A program made the position numbers and the translations under genes. Below the pieces are notes generated by a model. It had not been told where the DNA came from. It saw only the letters and a list, made by a program, of their open reading frames with translations, and searched no databases. Of a stretch of 53,578 nt of DNA, positions 17,100-25,625 are shown piece after piece (the first letter of the stretch is position 1; each line of letters starts with the position of its first letter). Source of the DNA: Acidobacteriota bacterium. Lineage in GTDB: Bacteria; Acidobacteriota; Terriglobia; Terriglobales; Acidobacteriaceae. The stretch is taken from positions 1 to 53,578 of the forward strand of contig JAJYSL010000010.1 in the NCBI GenBank assembly GCA_021793595.1, in the 5' to 3' direction.

Positions 17100-18138
17100 G
17101 GCGTCCGCGGTTTGCCCGCTAAGTCTGCCAGAATTTCTTTTGCTGCATGCACCCCCATCTGCATGGCTGGCTGGGCCACGCCAGGAACTTGCTTGCCATT
17201 TTCGACGACGTGCGCCAGATCGCCACAGACGAAGATCTCGCGATGGTTCGCAGGATTCAGGTAGGCGTCGACAACGATTGCGCCTCGCTTGTCCATCTCG
17301 GCGCCCAGCATTTTGCCCAGCCGCGATGCCTGAACGCCGGCTGCCCACAACGTCACCACCGACTCAATCTTTTGTCCGTTCGCAACGACATATCCGGCTT
17401 GCACGTCGGTGACCTGGGCATTGTTTTGCACTTCGACGCCCAAGCCCTGCAATTCTTCAGTGGCCTTGCGCGACAAGTCTTCGGGATAGGCGGCCAGGAT
17501 GCGCGGCGCTCCTTCCACCACAATGACGTGTGCTTTGCTGGGATCGATGTGACGAAAATCCTCCCCCATGTAGAGTCGCGAAATGTCTGAAATCGCGCCC
17601 GCCAGTTCCACCCCGGTCGGCCCCCCGCCGACCACAACGAAATTCAATGGCGGATGCGACCCATGCTCGATGGCCTGTCGTTCTGCCAGCTCAAAAGCCA
17701 ACAGAATCCGACGACGGATTTCAATCGCATCTTCCACCGTCCTTAGCCCAGGGGCATTGGGTTCCCATGAATCATGTCCAAAGTAGGAGTGGGTCGATCC
17801 AGTCGCCAAAATCAAATAGTCATATTGCATCGCTGCCGAGCTGCGAAGATGCACAGATTTAGACTTGGTGTCGATGCCGACGAGTTCGTCCATGAGCACC
17901 TCCACATTTTGACGATTCCGAAAAATACTTCGGATCGGCTGCGCAATATCTCCCGGAGACAGCGCGGCCAGTGCAACCTGGTACAGCAGCGGCTGAAAGG
18001 TGTGGTGATTGCGCCGATCGATCAACGGCACCTCCACCGGCTTGTCAGCCAGATGGAGGGCGGCCTGCAGGCCAGCGAACCCGGCACCCACGATTACAAC
18101 CGCGGTATGCGAGGGGTGCGTCCATTTTCATTTACCAT
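17075..18138 (-). pseudogene. ndh: type II NADH dehydrogenase gene, frameshifted at the start and truncated at the end
   Basis: The body (about 330 residues) is a classic NDH-2 flavoprotein that passes electrons from NADH to quinone: VGAGFAGLQAALHL (FAD-binding), QPLLYQVALAALSPGDIA, VVVGGGPTGVELAG (NADH-binding) and EIFVCGDLAHV. Two lesions are visible. At the 5' end, a strong AGGAGG and ATG 18138 start MVNENGRTPRIPR, which then needs a one-base shift near 18100 to enter the body; without it only GTG 18091 is available and the first strand of the FAD fold is cut. At the 3' end, after GKPRTPF the frame runs into the IS200 fragment and stops (RNWCNI), losing about 100 C-terminal residues that carry the membrane-binding part. 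Most likely non-functional. Confidence 0.75.
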
Positions 18139-18437
18139 TGTCCACCCTCCTTCACTTGGCATTTAGCGCGATGCGCCGTTACTTTTTAGATGCAGCTCAG
18201 TAGCGCAGGACGGAGCATTCCGGCGTGTGTCTGCCCCTTTCTGCGACTTGCGGCGCAGATTGCCGTGGGTTTGAGTCTTTCACCCTCCCATTCGCATCCA
18301 CTCCCCGATACACTAAATGGAGTCTCGGTACACTGCTTGATTCGGTCGAGCGAGTGGCCGCGACTCGATTCAAGGGGCTGTCACGCATCCGTCACGGGCA
18401 GCGCCCTACAAATGAGACGGCGATCATTTAAGAGCCT

Positions 18438-19373
18438 ATGACAGAGGAAATTCGCGACACCATTATTGTCGGCACGGGTTGTGCCGGACTTACGGCTGCA
18501 ATTTACGCCGCGCGCGCCAACCTGAAACCGCTGGTTCTGGAAGGGCATGAGCCGGGAGGGCAGCTTTCCATCACCACCCTGGTTGAGAATTTCCCGGGCT
18601 GGCCAGAGGGCATTCAAGGGCCGCAGTTGATTGAGAACATGCGACTGCAAGCGTCACGTTTCGGTACAGATTTTCGCCTGGGGCACCTGACCCACGCCGA
18701 TCTTTCCAAGCGGCCGTTCCAACTGAAGGTCGGAAAAGAAACTCTGCACGCGCGCACCTTGATCATTGCCAGCGGCGCTTCTGCGCGCTGGTTGGGGTTG
18801 CCCAGCGAACATGCCCTGATTGGCCACGGAGTCAGCAGTTGTGCGACCTGCGACGGGTTCTTTTTCTCCGGCCAGGAAATCGCCGTGATCGGTGGCGGCG
18901 ATTCTGCGATGGAAGAGGCATTGTTCCTGACGCGCTTCGCCAGCAAGGTCACGTTGATCCATCGCCGGGAACAATTTCGCGCATCGAAAATCATGCTGGA
19001 CCGCGCCATTGGTCACGAGAAGATTCAGTTCCTCACCAACACCACGGTTGAAGAAGTGTTGGGTGTGGAGAAAAAAGAAGTGACGGGTCTTCGTCTGCGG
19101 AATTTGGCAACGCAGGAGGAATCGATTCTTCCCGTCAGTGCCATGTTTCTTGGCATTGGTCACGTGCCCAATGCGAGCATGTTCACGGGGCAAATCGATC
19201 TCGACGACGATGGATACATCCGCACCCATGATTACGTATTTACCCGCGTAGCCGGCGTATTCGCCTGCGGCGACGTGCAGGATCGACGCTATCGCCAGGC
19301 CATTACCGCGGCGGGAAGCGGCTGCATGGCGGCTCTTGAGGCAGAAAAATACCTGGAAGAACACGGCCGCTGA
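18438..19373 (+). CDS. trxB: thioredoxin reductase (NADPH)
   Basis: A 311-residue flavoprotein from ATG 18438. It has the FAD motif VGTGCAGLTAAIYAARA, the redox-active pair C135-A-T-C138 in SSCATCDGFFF, the NADPH motif VIGGGDSAMEEA with HRREQFRAS, and the C-terminal FACGDVQD. It reduces thioredoxin at the expense of NADPH in the cytoplasm. Full length and all key residues intact. The yggS gene begins ten bases after its stop, suggesting co-transcription. The 300-base stretch before it (18139-18437) shows no gene or recognisable regulatory RNA. Confidence 0.95.
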   Translation: MTEEIRDTIIVGTGCAGLTAAIYAARANLKPLVLEGHEPGGQLSITTLVENFPGWPEGIQGPQLIENMRLQASRFGTDFRLGHLTHADLSKRPFQLKVGKETLHARTLIIASGASARWLGLPSEHALIGHGVSSCATCDGFFFSGQEIAVIGGGDSAMEEALFLTRFASKVTLIHRREQFRASKIMLDRAIGHEKIQFLTNTTVEEVLGVEKKEVTGLRLRNLATQEESILPVSAMFLGIGHVPNASMFTGQIDLDDDGYIRTHDYVFTRVAGVFACGDVQDRRYRQAITAAGSGCMAALEAEKYLEEHGR

Positions 19374-19383
19374 GCCGTTCCTC

Positions 19384-20103
19384 ATGTCGATTGCCGACTC
19401 CATCGCGTGTGTAGAGGAAGAGATAGTGGCCGCCTGCCGACGTGCCATGCGCCCCCGCGACAGCGTTCAATTGATGGCAGTGTCGAAGACCCACCCGGCG
19501 GAACTTATCATGGAGGCTTACGGCGCCGGGATTCGTTTGTTCGGCGAAAATCGTGTGCAGGAGTTCGCCGCCAAGCAGTCGGCGTTACAGGCCGCGGGAA
19601 TGTCTCATGAGGCGAGATCGGCAAGTTTCCACTTGATCGGTCCGCTTCAGTCCAACAAAGCCACTCGCGCCGCACAAATCTTTGATGCGGTGGATGTAGT
19701 CGACTCGTTGCGCCTGGCCCAGCGGCTGGACGAAGCCTGCGCGGCCGCTGGCAAGCGCCTGCCTATTCTGATTGAGATCAAGCTGAGCCCAGAGTCTTCC
19801 AAGCATGGCCTTGCTCCCGAGGCGGGCGAGTTGCGCCAATTGCTCGAGCGGCTGCCCGATTTGAAGCACATGAAGTTCCGTGGACTGATGACGATCCCAC
19901 CGTATGCAGATGACCTGGAACAAGTGCGTCCCTATTTTCGACAACTGCGCGTGTTGCGTGACTCTCTTGCGCAGCAATTTCCGGCGCTGCAATTTCACGA
20001 ACTTTCCATGGGCATGTCGCACGATTTTTCCGTTGCAATCGAAGAAGGCTCAACGCTGGTGCGCATTGGCACGGCTATTTTTGGGGCCAGGCCGCCGGTA
20101 TGA
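19384..20103 (+). CDS. yggS: YggS-family pyridoxal phosphate homeostasis protein
   Basis: A 239-residue protein of the alanine racemase-like, single-domain YggS/PLPBP family. The start is ATG 19384; a longer open frame overlaps trxB and is rejected. The PLP lysine is K35 in LMAVSKTHP; other family signs are FGENRVQEF, HLIGPLQSNK, GLMTIPPY and the C-terminal LSMGMSHDFSVAIEEGSTLV with RIGTAIFG. These proteins buffer free PLP and have no known catalytic activity. The stop overlaps the ATG of the next gene (ATGA), so the two are translationally coupled, an arrangement common for yggS-yggU. Confidence 0.93.
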   Translation: MSIADSIACVEEEIVAACRRAMRPRDSVQLMAVSKTHPAELIMEAYGAGIRLFGENRVQEFAAKQSALQAAGMSHEARSASFHLIGPLQSNKATRAAQIFDAVDVVDSLRLAQRLDEACAAAGKRLPILIEIKLSPESSKHGLAPEAGELRQLLERLPDLKHMKFRGLMTIPPYADDLEQVRPYFRQLRVLRDSLAQQFPALQFHELSMGMSHDFSVAIEEGSTLVRIGTAIFGARPPV

Positions 20104-20432
20104 CCGCGGTGTCCGCTCTGCGAATACGCGATACGCCGCAAGGAGCGGTCTTTGAAGTGCATGTTCATCCGCGCGCCAAACGCACCGCGATTACGGGTCT
20201 ACTCGATGGCCGCGTGAAGCTTGCGCTCGCCTCCCCGCCTGTCGACGGACGCGCCAATGAAGAACTGCAAAGATTCTTCGCCAGATTTTTCAAGGTTTCC
20301 CGGAGTGCGGTCCAGCTTGTGGGCGGAGAGCACACTCGCGATAAACGCGTGTTGATCGCTGAGCGAGACGGCGCTGCGATTCTTGGTGTGATCGAGCGGG
20401 AACTTGCTGTTATGAAGCCACCCGCGTCCTAG
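20100..20432 (+). CDS. YggU/DUF167-family protein
   Basis: A 110-residue protein of the DUF167 (UPF0235/YggU) family: FEVHVHPRAKRTAITGL, VKLALASPPVDGRANEEL, and SAVQLVGGEHTRDKRVLI are all diagnostic. The biochemical function of the family is not established. It overlaps yggS by four bases, a conserved pairing in bacteria. Slightly longer at the N-terminus than the typical 95-100 residues. Confidence 0.9.
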   Translation: MTAVSALRIRDTPQGAVFEVHVHPRAKRTAITGLLDGRVKLALASPPVDGRANEELQRFFARFFKVSRSAVQLVGGEHTRDKRVLIAERDGAAILGVIERELAVMKPPAS

Positions 20433-20516
20433 CCCCGCGCACTTTCGCCTGTGTCATCCGCGGCTGCCTTCTATACACTGAACGGTACCTTCAATTTTTT
20501 CGCGCGGGTTGACTTC

Positions 20517-21950
20517 ATGCCATCGCTTTATGCCGTGGTTTTAGGCGCCGTTGTTCTTGTGCTGCTGATTGTCTCGTTGTCGCAGCTTCGCGGTGTCAAG
20601 ACCAAGGCAGACTATTTGCTGGCCGGGCGGTCGCTGCCTGCGTTCGTGCTGGTGTTCACCCTGCTATCGTCGTGGATTGGCGCCGGCTCCTTGTTTGCGG
20701 GCGCGGAGAATGCGTATCGCAACGGCTTTGCCGCACTGTGGCAGCCGGCCGGTGGCTGGGCTGGATTGCTGCTGATTTATTTCATTGCGCCGCGAGCCAG
20801 AAAATTCGCGCAGTACACCATTCCCGACCTGCTGGAAGCTCGCTATAACCAGACGGCGCGCGTGCTCGGCGTGATCGCCATCCTGTTTGCGTATACCGCC
20901 ATCGCCAGTTACCAGTTGCGCGGCGGCGGCGATATTCTTCACCTCATCTTTCCCGGCACCATCAGCAGCACGATGGGAATGTACATCATTGCGGCGTTCG
21001 TCATCGTTTTTACGGCGTTGGCGGGCATGGCATCGGTGGCCTACATGGATGTGGCGATCGGTCTGCTGGTGACCGTGGCGTTGATCGTCTCGGTGCCGAT
21101 TTTGTTGCGCCAGGCGGGCGGCGTTGCGGGCTTGCATGCGGCGCTGCCGGCAACACATTTTCAAGTGCTCGGCTCCATATCGTTGGCACGCGCCATGGAG
21201 TTCTTTCTTCCTACCATGCTGCTGATGCTGGGGAACCAGGCCATGTATCAGAAGTTCTTCTCCGCGAAATCCGAAAGAGATGCGCGCGTTGCGGTGGTTG
21301 GTTGGGTCATTGGCACGGTCATTCTGGAAACGATCATTGTCGCGATTGCGGTCATCGGGTCGGCTCTATATCGCACGGGAGAAGTCAGCCGGCGCCCGCG
21401 CGAAATCATCGCGTATACGGCCACGCACGGGCTGCCTGCGTTGCTGGGCGCGCTGCTGCTGGGCGCAGTGTTCGCCAAGGTGATTTCGACCGCGAACAAT
21501 TATCTTTTTTCCCCGGCGACGAACCTTGTCAACGATGTTTTCCTTCGCTATATGCGTCCGCAAGCCAGCAACAAGCGCATTTTGCTGGTGTCACGGCTGG
21601 TCGTGGTGGGGCTCGGCATCTGGGCACTGGTGCAGGGAGCGTACACGGTGTCGATCCTGGAAAAAGCGCTCTATGCCTATACCATCTATTCCGCGGCGCT
21701 GACGCCAGTGATTCTGGCAGCGTTCTATTCTCGGCGGGTCAACTCCTACGGGGCGGTTGCTTGTATCGAGGCGGGCACGTTTGTCACCGTTTTCTGGGAT
21801 ACAGGCATCGTGCATCGCCATCTGCCTGCCATGTTCTTGCACCGCGACGCGATTTTCCCTGCGCTGATCGCGTCGCTGATCTGCTTGTTCGTCGTCAGTT
21901 GGCTCACGCCGCCTCCGCAGCGGGAAAAAGTCGCGCAGTTTCTGCCCTAA
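20517..21950 (+). CDS. sodium:solute symporter (SSF family)
   Basis: A 477-residue inner membrane protein with about 13 transmembrane helices. ATG 20517 is preferred over the upstream GTG 20451, which would add a non-conserved head. SSF features include the first helix and KTKADYLLAGRSLPAFVLVF, then SSWIGAGSLFAGAENAYRNG, and KVISTANNYLFSPATNLVNDV, which carries the conserved Ser/Thr of the sodium site. The family couples sodium influx to uptake of sugars, amino acids or organic acids; the substrate cannot be inferred here. It lies 84 bases after yggU and 50 bases before the cysteine desulfurase. Confidence 0.88.
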   Translation: MPSLYAVVLGAVVLVLLIVSLSQLRGVKTKADYLLAGRSLPAFVLVFTLLSSWIGAGSLFAGAENAYRNGFAALWQPAGGWAGLLLIYFIAPRARKFAQYTIPDLLEARYNQTARVLGVIAILFAYTAIASYQLRGGGDILHLIFPGTISSTMGMYIIAAFVIVFTALAGMASVAYMDVAIGLLVTVALIVSVPILLRQAGGVAGLHAALPATHFQVLGSISLARAMEFFLPTMLLMLGNQAMYQKFFSAKSERDARVAVVGWVIGTVILETIIVAIAVIGSALYRTGEVSRRPREIIAYTATHGLPALLGALLLGAVFAKVISTANNYLFSPATNLVNDVFLRYMRPQASNKRILLVSRLVVVGLGIWALVQGAYTVSILEKALYAYTIYSAALTPVILAAFYSRRVNSYGAVACIEAGTFVTVFWDTGIVHRHLPAMFLHRDAIFPALIASLICLFVVSWLTPPPQREKVAQFLP

Positions 21951-22000
21951 GCGCCGTCCGTGTCCCCACGCCGTACAATAACATTGGGAGTTTTTTATTT

Positions 22001-23203
22001 ATGATGCGCCGTGTCTACATGGACGCCAACGCGACGACGCCGCTGCTGCCGGATGTCCTGGAAGCGATGCAGCCGTACTTTGTCGAGCGCTTCGGCAACG
22101 CAAGTTCCGTACACTCCTTTGGCCAGCAGGCCCGCGGAGCGATAGAGCAGGCGCGTATCAAAGTGGCCGCATTGTTGCACTGCCGCCCTGCGGAAATTGT
22201 CTTTACCAGTGGTGGCACCGAGAGCGACAATCTGGCGCTGTTCGGCGCCACGCGGCCCGGCAATCACGTTATTACGACGACCATCGAACATCACGCCGTG
22301 CTGCATGCCGCCGAGCAACTGGCGAAGTCGGGTCGCGAAGTGACCTTTGTTCCTGTCGATGACAACGGAGTGGTCGATCCGGAAGATGTACGCCGCGCGC
22401 TGCGCCCGCACACTCGTTTGATCAGCGTGATGATGGCGAATAATGAAACCGGGGCTATCCAGCCCGTCGAAGCGATCGGCGCCATCGCGGCAGAAGCGGG
22501 AGTGCAGTTTCACACCGACGCCGTGCAAGCTGCCGGCAAACTGCCGATGCATGTCGAGAAAATTGGCTGTAATCTGCTCTCGATTTCTGGACATAAAATT
22601 CACGCACCGCAGGGCACCGGAGTTTTGTTCGTCCGCAAAGACACGAAGATTGAACCGTTGATGTACGGTGGCACGCATGAGCGTCAGCGCCGCGCGGGAA
22701 CAGAGAATCTGGCCGGGATTGTCGGGCTGGGCAAAGCGGCGGAAATCGCGGCCCAATCCCTGGAAGATGGATCCATACAGCAAATTGCGTCACTGCGCGA
22801 TCGGCTGCAGAATGAAATTCTAGCTCGCGTTGCCGATGCCGGCGTGCATTCTGGCCAAGTGCCGCGCGTTCCCAATACTACCAACCTGTGGTTCGATCAC
22901 CTGGAAGGGGAGGCGCTGGTCATCTCGCTCGACCTGAAAGGTCTGGCGGTTTCTGGCGGCTCCGCATGCGCTTCAGGGGCAAGTGAACCTTCCCATGTGC
23001 TGACGGCGATGCGTGTGGCTGCTGATCGCGCCCGTGCCAGTCTTCGCTTCAGCCTTTCAAAGCTGACTACGGCGGAAGACGTGGAGTACGCGATTGAAAT
23101 TGTGCCGCAGGCGGTCGCCAAGCTGCGGGAACTGTCGCCTTTCTACCAGAAAGACGATACAGTCCCGGCGAATGCAACCGGGGTTGTGACGGCGCAAATC
23201 TAG
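22001..23203 (+). CDS. cysteine desulfurase (NifS/IscS family)
   Basis: A 400-residue PLP enzyme. ATG 22001 (an adjacent ATG lies at 22004) follows GGGAG; the very long upstream open frame is a shadow of the symporter gene. Landmarks: YMDANATTPLLPDV, SGGTESDNLAL, ANNETGAIQPVE, FHTDAVQAAG, the Schiff-base lysine K199 in SISGHKIH, and the persulfide cysteine C323 in SGGSACASG. It takes sulfur from cysteine and hands it to acceptors. The next gene is mnmA, 28 bases downstream, so its main client here is probably tRNA 2-thiolation; Fe-S cluster assembly is also possible. No iscU lies nearby. Confidence 0.95.
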   Translation: MMRRVYMDANATTPLLPDVLEAMQPYFVERFGNASSVHSFGQQARGAIEQARIKVAALLHCRPAEIVFTSGGTESDNLALFGATRPGNHVITTTIEHHAVLHAAEQLAKSGREVTFVPVDDNGVVDPEDVRRALRPHTRLISVMMANNETGAIQPVEAIGAIAAEAGVQFHTDAVQAAGKLPMHVEKIGCNLLSISGHKIHAPQGTGVLFVRKDTKIEPLMYGGTHERQRRAGTENLAGIVGLGKAAEIAAQSLEDGSIQQIASLRDRLQNEILARVADAGVHSGQVPRVPNTTNLWFDHLEGEALVISLDLKGLAVSGGSACASGASEPSHVLTAMRVAADRARASLRFSLSKLTTAEDVEYAIEIVPQAVAKLRELSPFYQKDDTVPANATGVVTAQI

Positions 23204-23231
23204 TCGAAGAAAGATTACGTTTCTCAGAACC

Positions 23232-24344
23232 ATGCCCAAACCAGAAACCATCGCCGTTGCCATGTCTGGGGGAGTTGACTCCTCGACTGTGGCTGCCATG
23301 CTGAAGTCGGAAGGCTATAGCCTGGTCGGCCTGACGCTGCAGCTATGGAACCAGCGTCGCCTCGCAGGTCGGCCTGGAATGCCCGAGACCAGCGAAGGTC
23401 GCTGCTGCTCGCTCGACGACGTCTATGACGCGCGCCGTGTTGCCGAGCATCTTGGCATCCCTTATTACGTGGTGAATCAGCAGGACCGGTTTGAGCACGA
23501 TGTGGTGCAGCCGTTTGTTCAGGAGTATCTGAGCGGTCGTACTCCCGTGCCGTGCACGCTCTGCAATAACCATCTGAAGTTCGCCCAGTTGCTGGATACG
23601 GCGCGTCAGATTGGGGCCGAGCGCATCGCCACCGGGCACTACGCGCGCAATGAGTATGATCCTGTGCGTGACCGCTGGATATTGAAGCGGCCCGCGGATT
23701 CCAGAAAGGACCAGACCTATTTTCTTTTTGGATTGACGCAGCCGCAGTTGAGCCGCAGCCTGTTTCCGCTCGGCGGGTATCGCAAGCCGGACGTCCGAAA
23801 CATAGCAGAGCAGCAGGGACTGGCGCTCGCTAACAAGCCGGACTCGCAGGAGATTTGCTTCATCCCCGGCGGCGACTACAAGCAGTTCCTCGACGCATAC
23901 CTGGCCGATCGCGGTGAGGCAGTGCCGGACACCAGCGGCGATCTTGTCACGACCACGGGCGAAGTGGTTGGACATCACGACGGTATCCACAATTTCACGG
24001 TGGGTCAGCGTAAGGGCCTGGGAGTCGCGACCGGCTCGCCTCTCTACGTGATCAGCATCAACGGCGCGGACAGGAAAGTAGTGGTGGGCGACAACCAGGA
24101 ACTGACATCGAAAACGCTGCGCGCGAACCGTCTCAATTGGATTTCAATTCCGCGACTGGAAGGCACGATGCGGTTGCAGGTAAAGATCCGTCATCGTCAT
24201 GAGGCTGCGTGGGCTTCACTCGAAATGTCAGGCGATAACGTCGTTACAGCGACGTTCGATCAGCCGCAACGCGCGGTGACTCCTGGTCAGGCTGCGGTGT
24301 TCTATGATGGCGACGAAGTTGTGGGCGGCGGCTGGATTCTATAA
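23232..24344 (+). CDS. mnmA: tRNA-specific 2-thiouridylase MnmA
   Basis: A 370-residue enzyme that makes s2U34 in tRNAs for Lys, Glu and Gln, using ATP and persulfide sulfur. The PP-loop is AMSGGVDSSTVAAML near the start. The two catalytic cysteines are C108 in VPCTLCNNHLKF and C209 in SQEICFIPGGDY. Further family signs: TGHYAR, DQTYFLFGL and HNFTVGQRKGLG. Start at ATG 23232. It is placed directly behind the cysteine desulfurase, forming a sulfur-relay pair. Full length and intact. Confidence 0.96.
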   Translation: MPKPETIAVAMSGGVDSSTVAAMLKSEGYSLVGLTLQLWNQRRLAGRPGMPETSEGRCCSLDDVYDARRVAEHLGIPYYVVNQQDRFEHDVVQPFVQEYLSGRTPVPCTLCNNHLKFAQLLDTARQIGAERIATGHYARNEYDPVRDRWILKRPADSRKDQTYFLFGLTQPQLSRSLFPLGGYRKPDVRNIAEQQGLALANKPDSQEICFIPGGDYKQFLDAYLADRGEAVPDTSGDLVTTTGEVVGHHDGIHNFTVGQRKGLGVATGSPLYVISINGADRKVVVGDNQELTSKTLRANRLNWISIPRLEGTMRLQVKIRHRHEAAWASLEMSGDNVVTATFDQPQRAVTPGQAAVFYDGDEVVGGGWIL

Positions 24345-24365
24345 TCGCTAAAAATGCCGCGGCGG

Positions 24366-24384
24366 CTCGGCCTTCGGCCCGGAG
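24366..24384 (+). terminator. probable terminator after mnmA
   Basis: A GC-rich hairpin around CTCGGCC-TTC-GGCCCGGAG is followed by the T-rich run ATTTTCTTT, 22 bases after the mnmA stop. It lies between convergent genes. The stem contains small bulges, so strength is uncertain. Confidence 0.45.
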
Positions 24385-24406
24385 ATTTTCTTTCAGCGAG
24401 TGAGAA

Positions 24407-25360
24407 TTACTGACCGGATTGTTGCGGCATCACGGTGGTTTCGGCCATCTGGGCCATCGTCATGCGCATGTATCGGTGAGGATTGACGGCGGTGTCGTTG
24501 ATCCGAACTTCGTAATGCAGATGGGCGCCGGTGCTGCGTCCGCTGACTCCCACATATCCGATCACCTGGCCGCGAGTGATGTTCTCGCCCGGAACCACTG
24601 TGATGGAAGCCATGTGAGCATACAGAGTGGTGATTCCATGGCCGTGGTTCAAAACTACTTCTCGGCCATATCCTGAACCCCAACCTGCGCTTGCCACTAC
24701 AGCATCGCCGGTTGCGTGAATGGCCGTTCCTGTGGGAGCAGCAATGTCAATACCGCGATGGAACTCACCCTCGTCACCGGCAAACGGATCGTTCCGCTCG
24801 CCAAAGGAACTGGTGATGCGTCCCATGACCGGCCAAAGTGTCGGCGCATCGGCTAGATTTACCCAATCGGTGAGCGTAGAAGTTGGTCCCAGTCCAGAAG
24901 TGAGGGCTCGGGTGGCTACACCGGAAAGCGCAGTATCGCGCAATGCGTATAACCGGTCGAGAGAGTTTTTGTAGGTATCGTTGTCTGCCAAAGCACTATT
25001 TGTCGCGCCAGTGGTGCGTGGAGCCTTTACAACCCCGAGCTTGCTCTGCCGCAGACCATACAGCATGGATACTTCGCTGGCCAGCGAACCAAGAGAAGCG
25101 ACCTGAATATCTTTCTGCTTTGCATCCTTCTGCAGCAATTGATATTGCTTGCGAAGTGTTTGCTGTTGGCTGCGGACACGATTGAATTGTTCGGTCTTCA
25201 GCAGCATTCTGCCGTAGGATCCTGCGAGCCCAGTAATCGTAAACAGGCCAACAACCGCCGCCGTCACGAACGCGTACGCATAGCGCATCGGAATTGGGAC
25301 CTTGTGCAACTGGCCCTGATCATCTCGGGTTACATATACGATGTACTGACGCTTACGCAC
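24407..25360 (-). CDS. M23-family peptidase (LytM-type), membrane-anchored
   Basis: I take GTG 25360 as the start (VRKRQYIVYVTRDDQG), giving 317 residues; the much longer open frame upstream overlaps thiL antisense and has shadow-like composition. Residues 26-48 are a membrane anchor, 53-90 a coiled coil (QTLRKQYQLLQKDAKQKD), and the C-terminal half is a LytM/peptidase M23 domain with the zinc ligands in FHRGIDIAAPTG and GAHLHYEVR. Such proteins cleave peptidoglycan cross-bridges, or act as activators of amidases if inactive; both His-containing motifs are present here, so activity is likely. It is divergent from thiL. Confidence 0.9.
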   Translation of the reverse strand: MRKRQYIVYVTRDDQGQLHKVPIPMRYAYAFVTAAVVGLFTITGLAGSYGRMLLKTEQFNRVRSQQQTLRKQYQLLQKDAKQKDIQVASLGSLASEVSMLYGLRQSKLGVVKAPRTTGATNSALADNDTYKNSLDRLYALRDTALSGVATRALTSGLGPTSTLTDWVNLADAPTLWPVMGRITSSFGERNDPFAGDEGEFHRGIDIAAPTGTAIHATGDAVVASAGWGSGYGREVVLNHGHGITTLYAHMASITVVPGENITRGQVIGYVGVSGRSTGAHLHYEVRINDTAVNPHRYMRMTMAQMAETTVMPQQSGQ

Positions 25361-25625
25361 GTGTGAAACTCGTTTCCTTTCAGCGAGTCCAATTCTGGAC
25401 GGGACACAACCCCCGGACGATCCGGTTGGACAAGGGGAGCTACTCATGCGGATCGGGGGATGCGCACTATGCCAGTGTATATGCTGAGGGACCAGCCTAG
25501 CAAAGCCGGGTTGGGGCGTCAATGAGGAAAAGTGGCGTTCGAACCCGGAATCAAAGGACGCATCAGCAGATCCATCGTCCCAATTTTGCAATAAGTTAGG
25601 GCTGGAAGCGGTATTCTGGCATTTG

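Noticed and set aside
21302..22000. Upstream extension of the cysteine desulfurase frame
   Set aside because: The first 233 codons overlap the symporter gene in another frame and show no NifS similarity; the family start YMDANATTP lies directly after ATG 22001.
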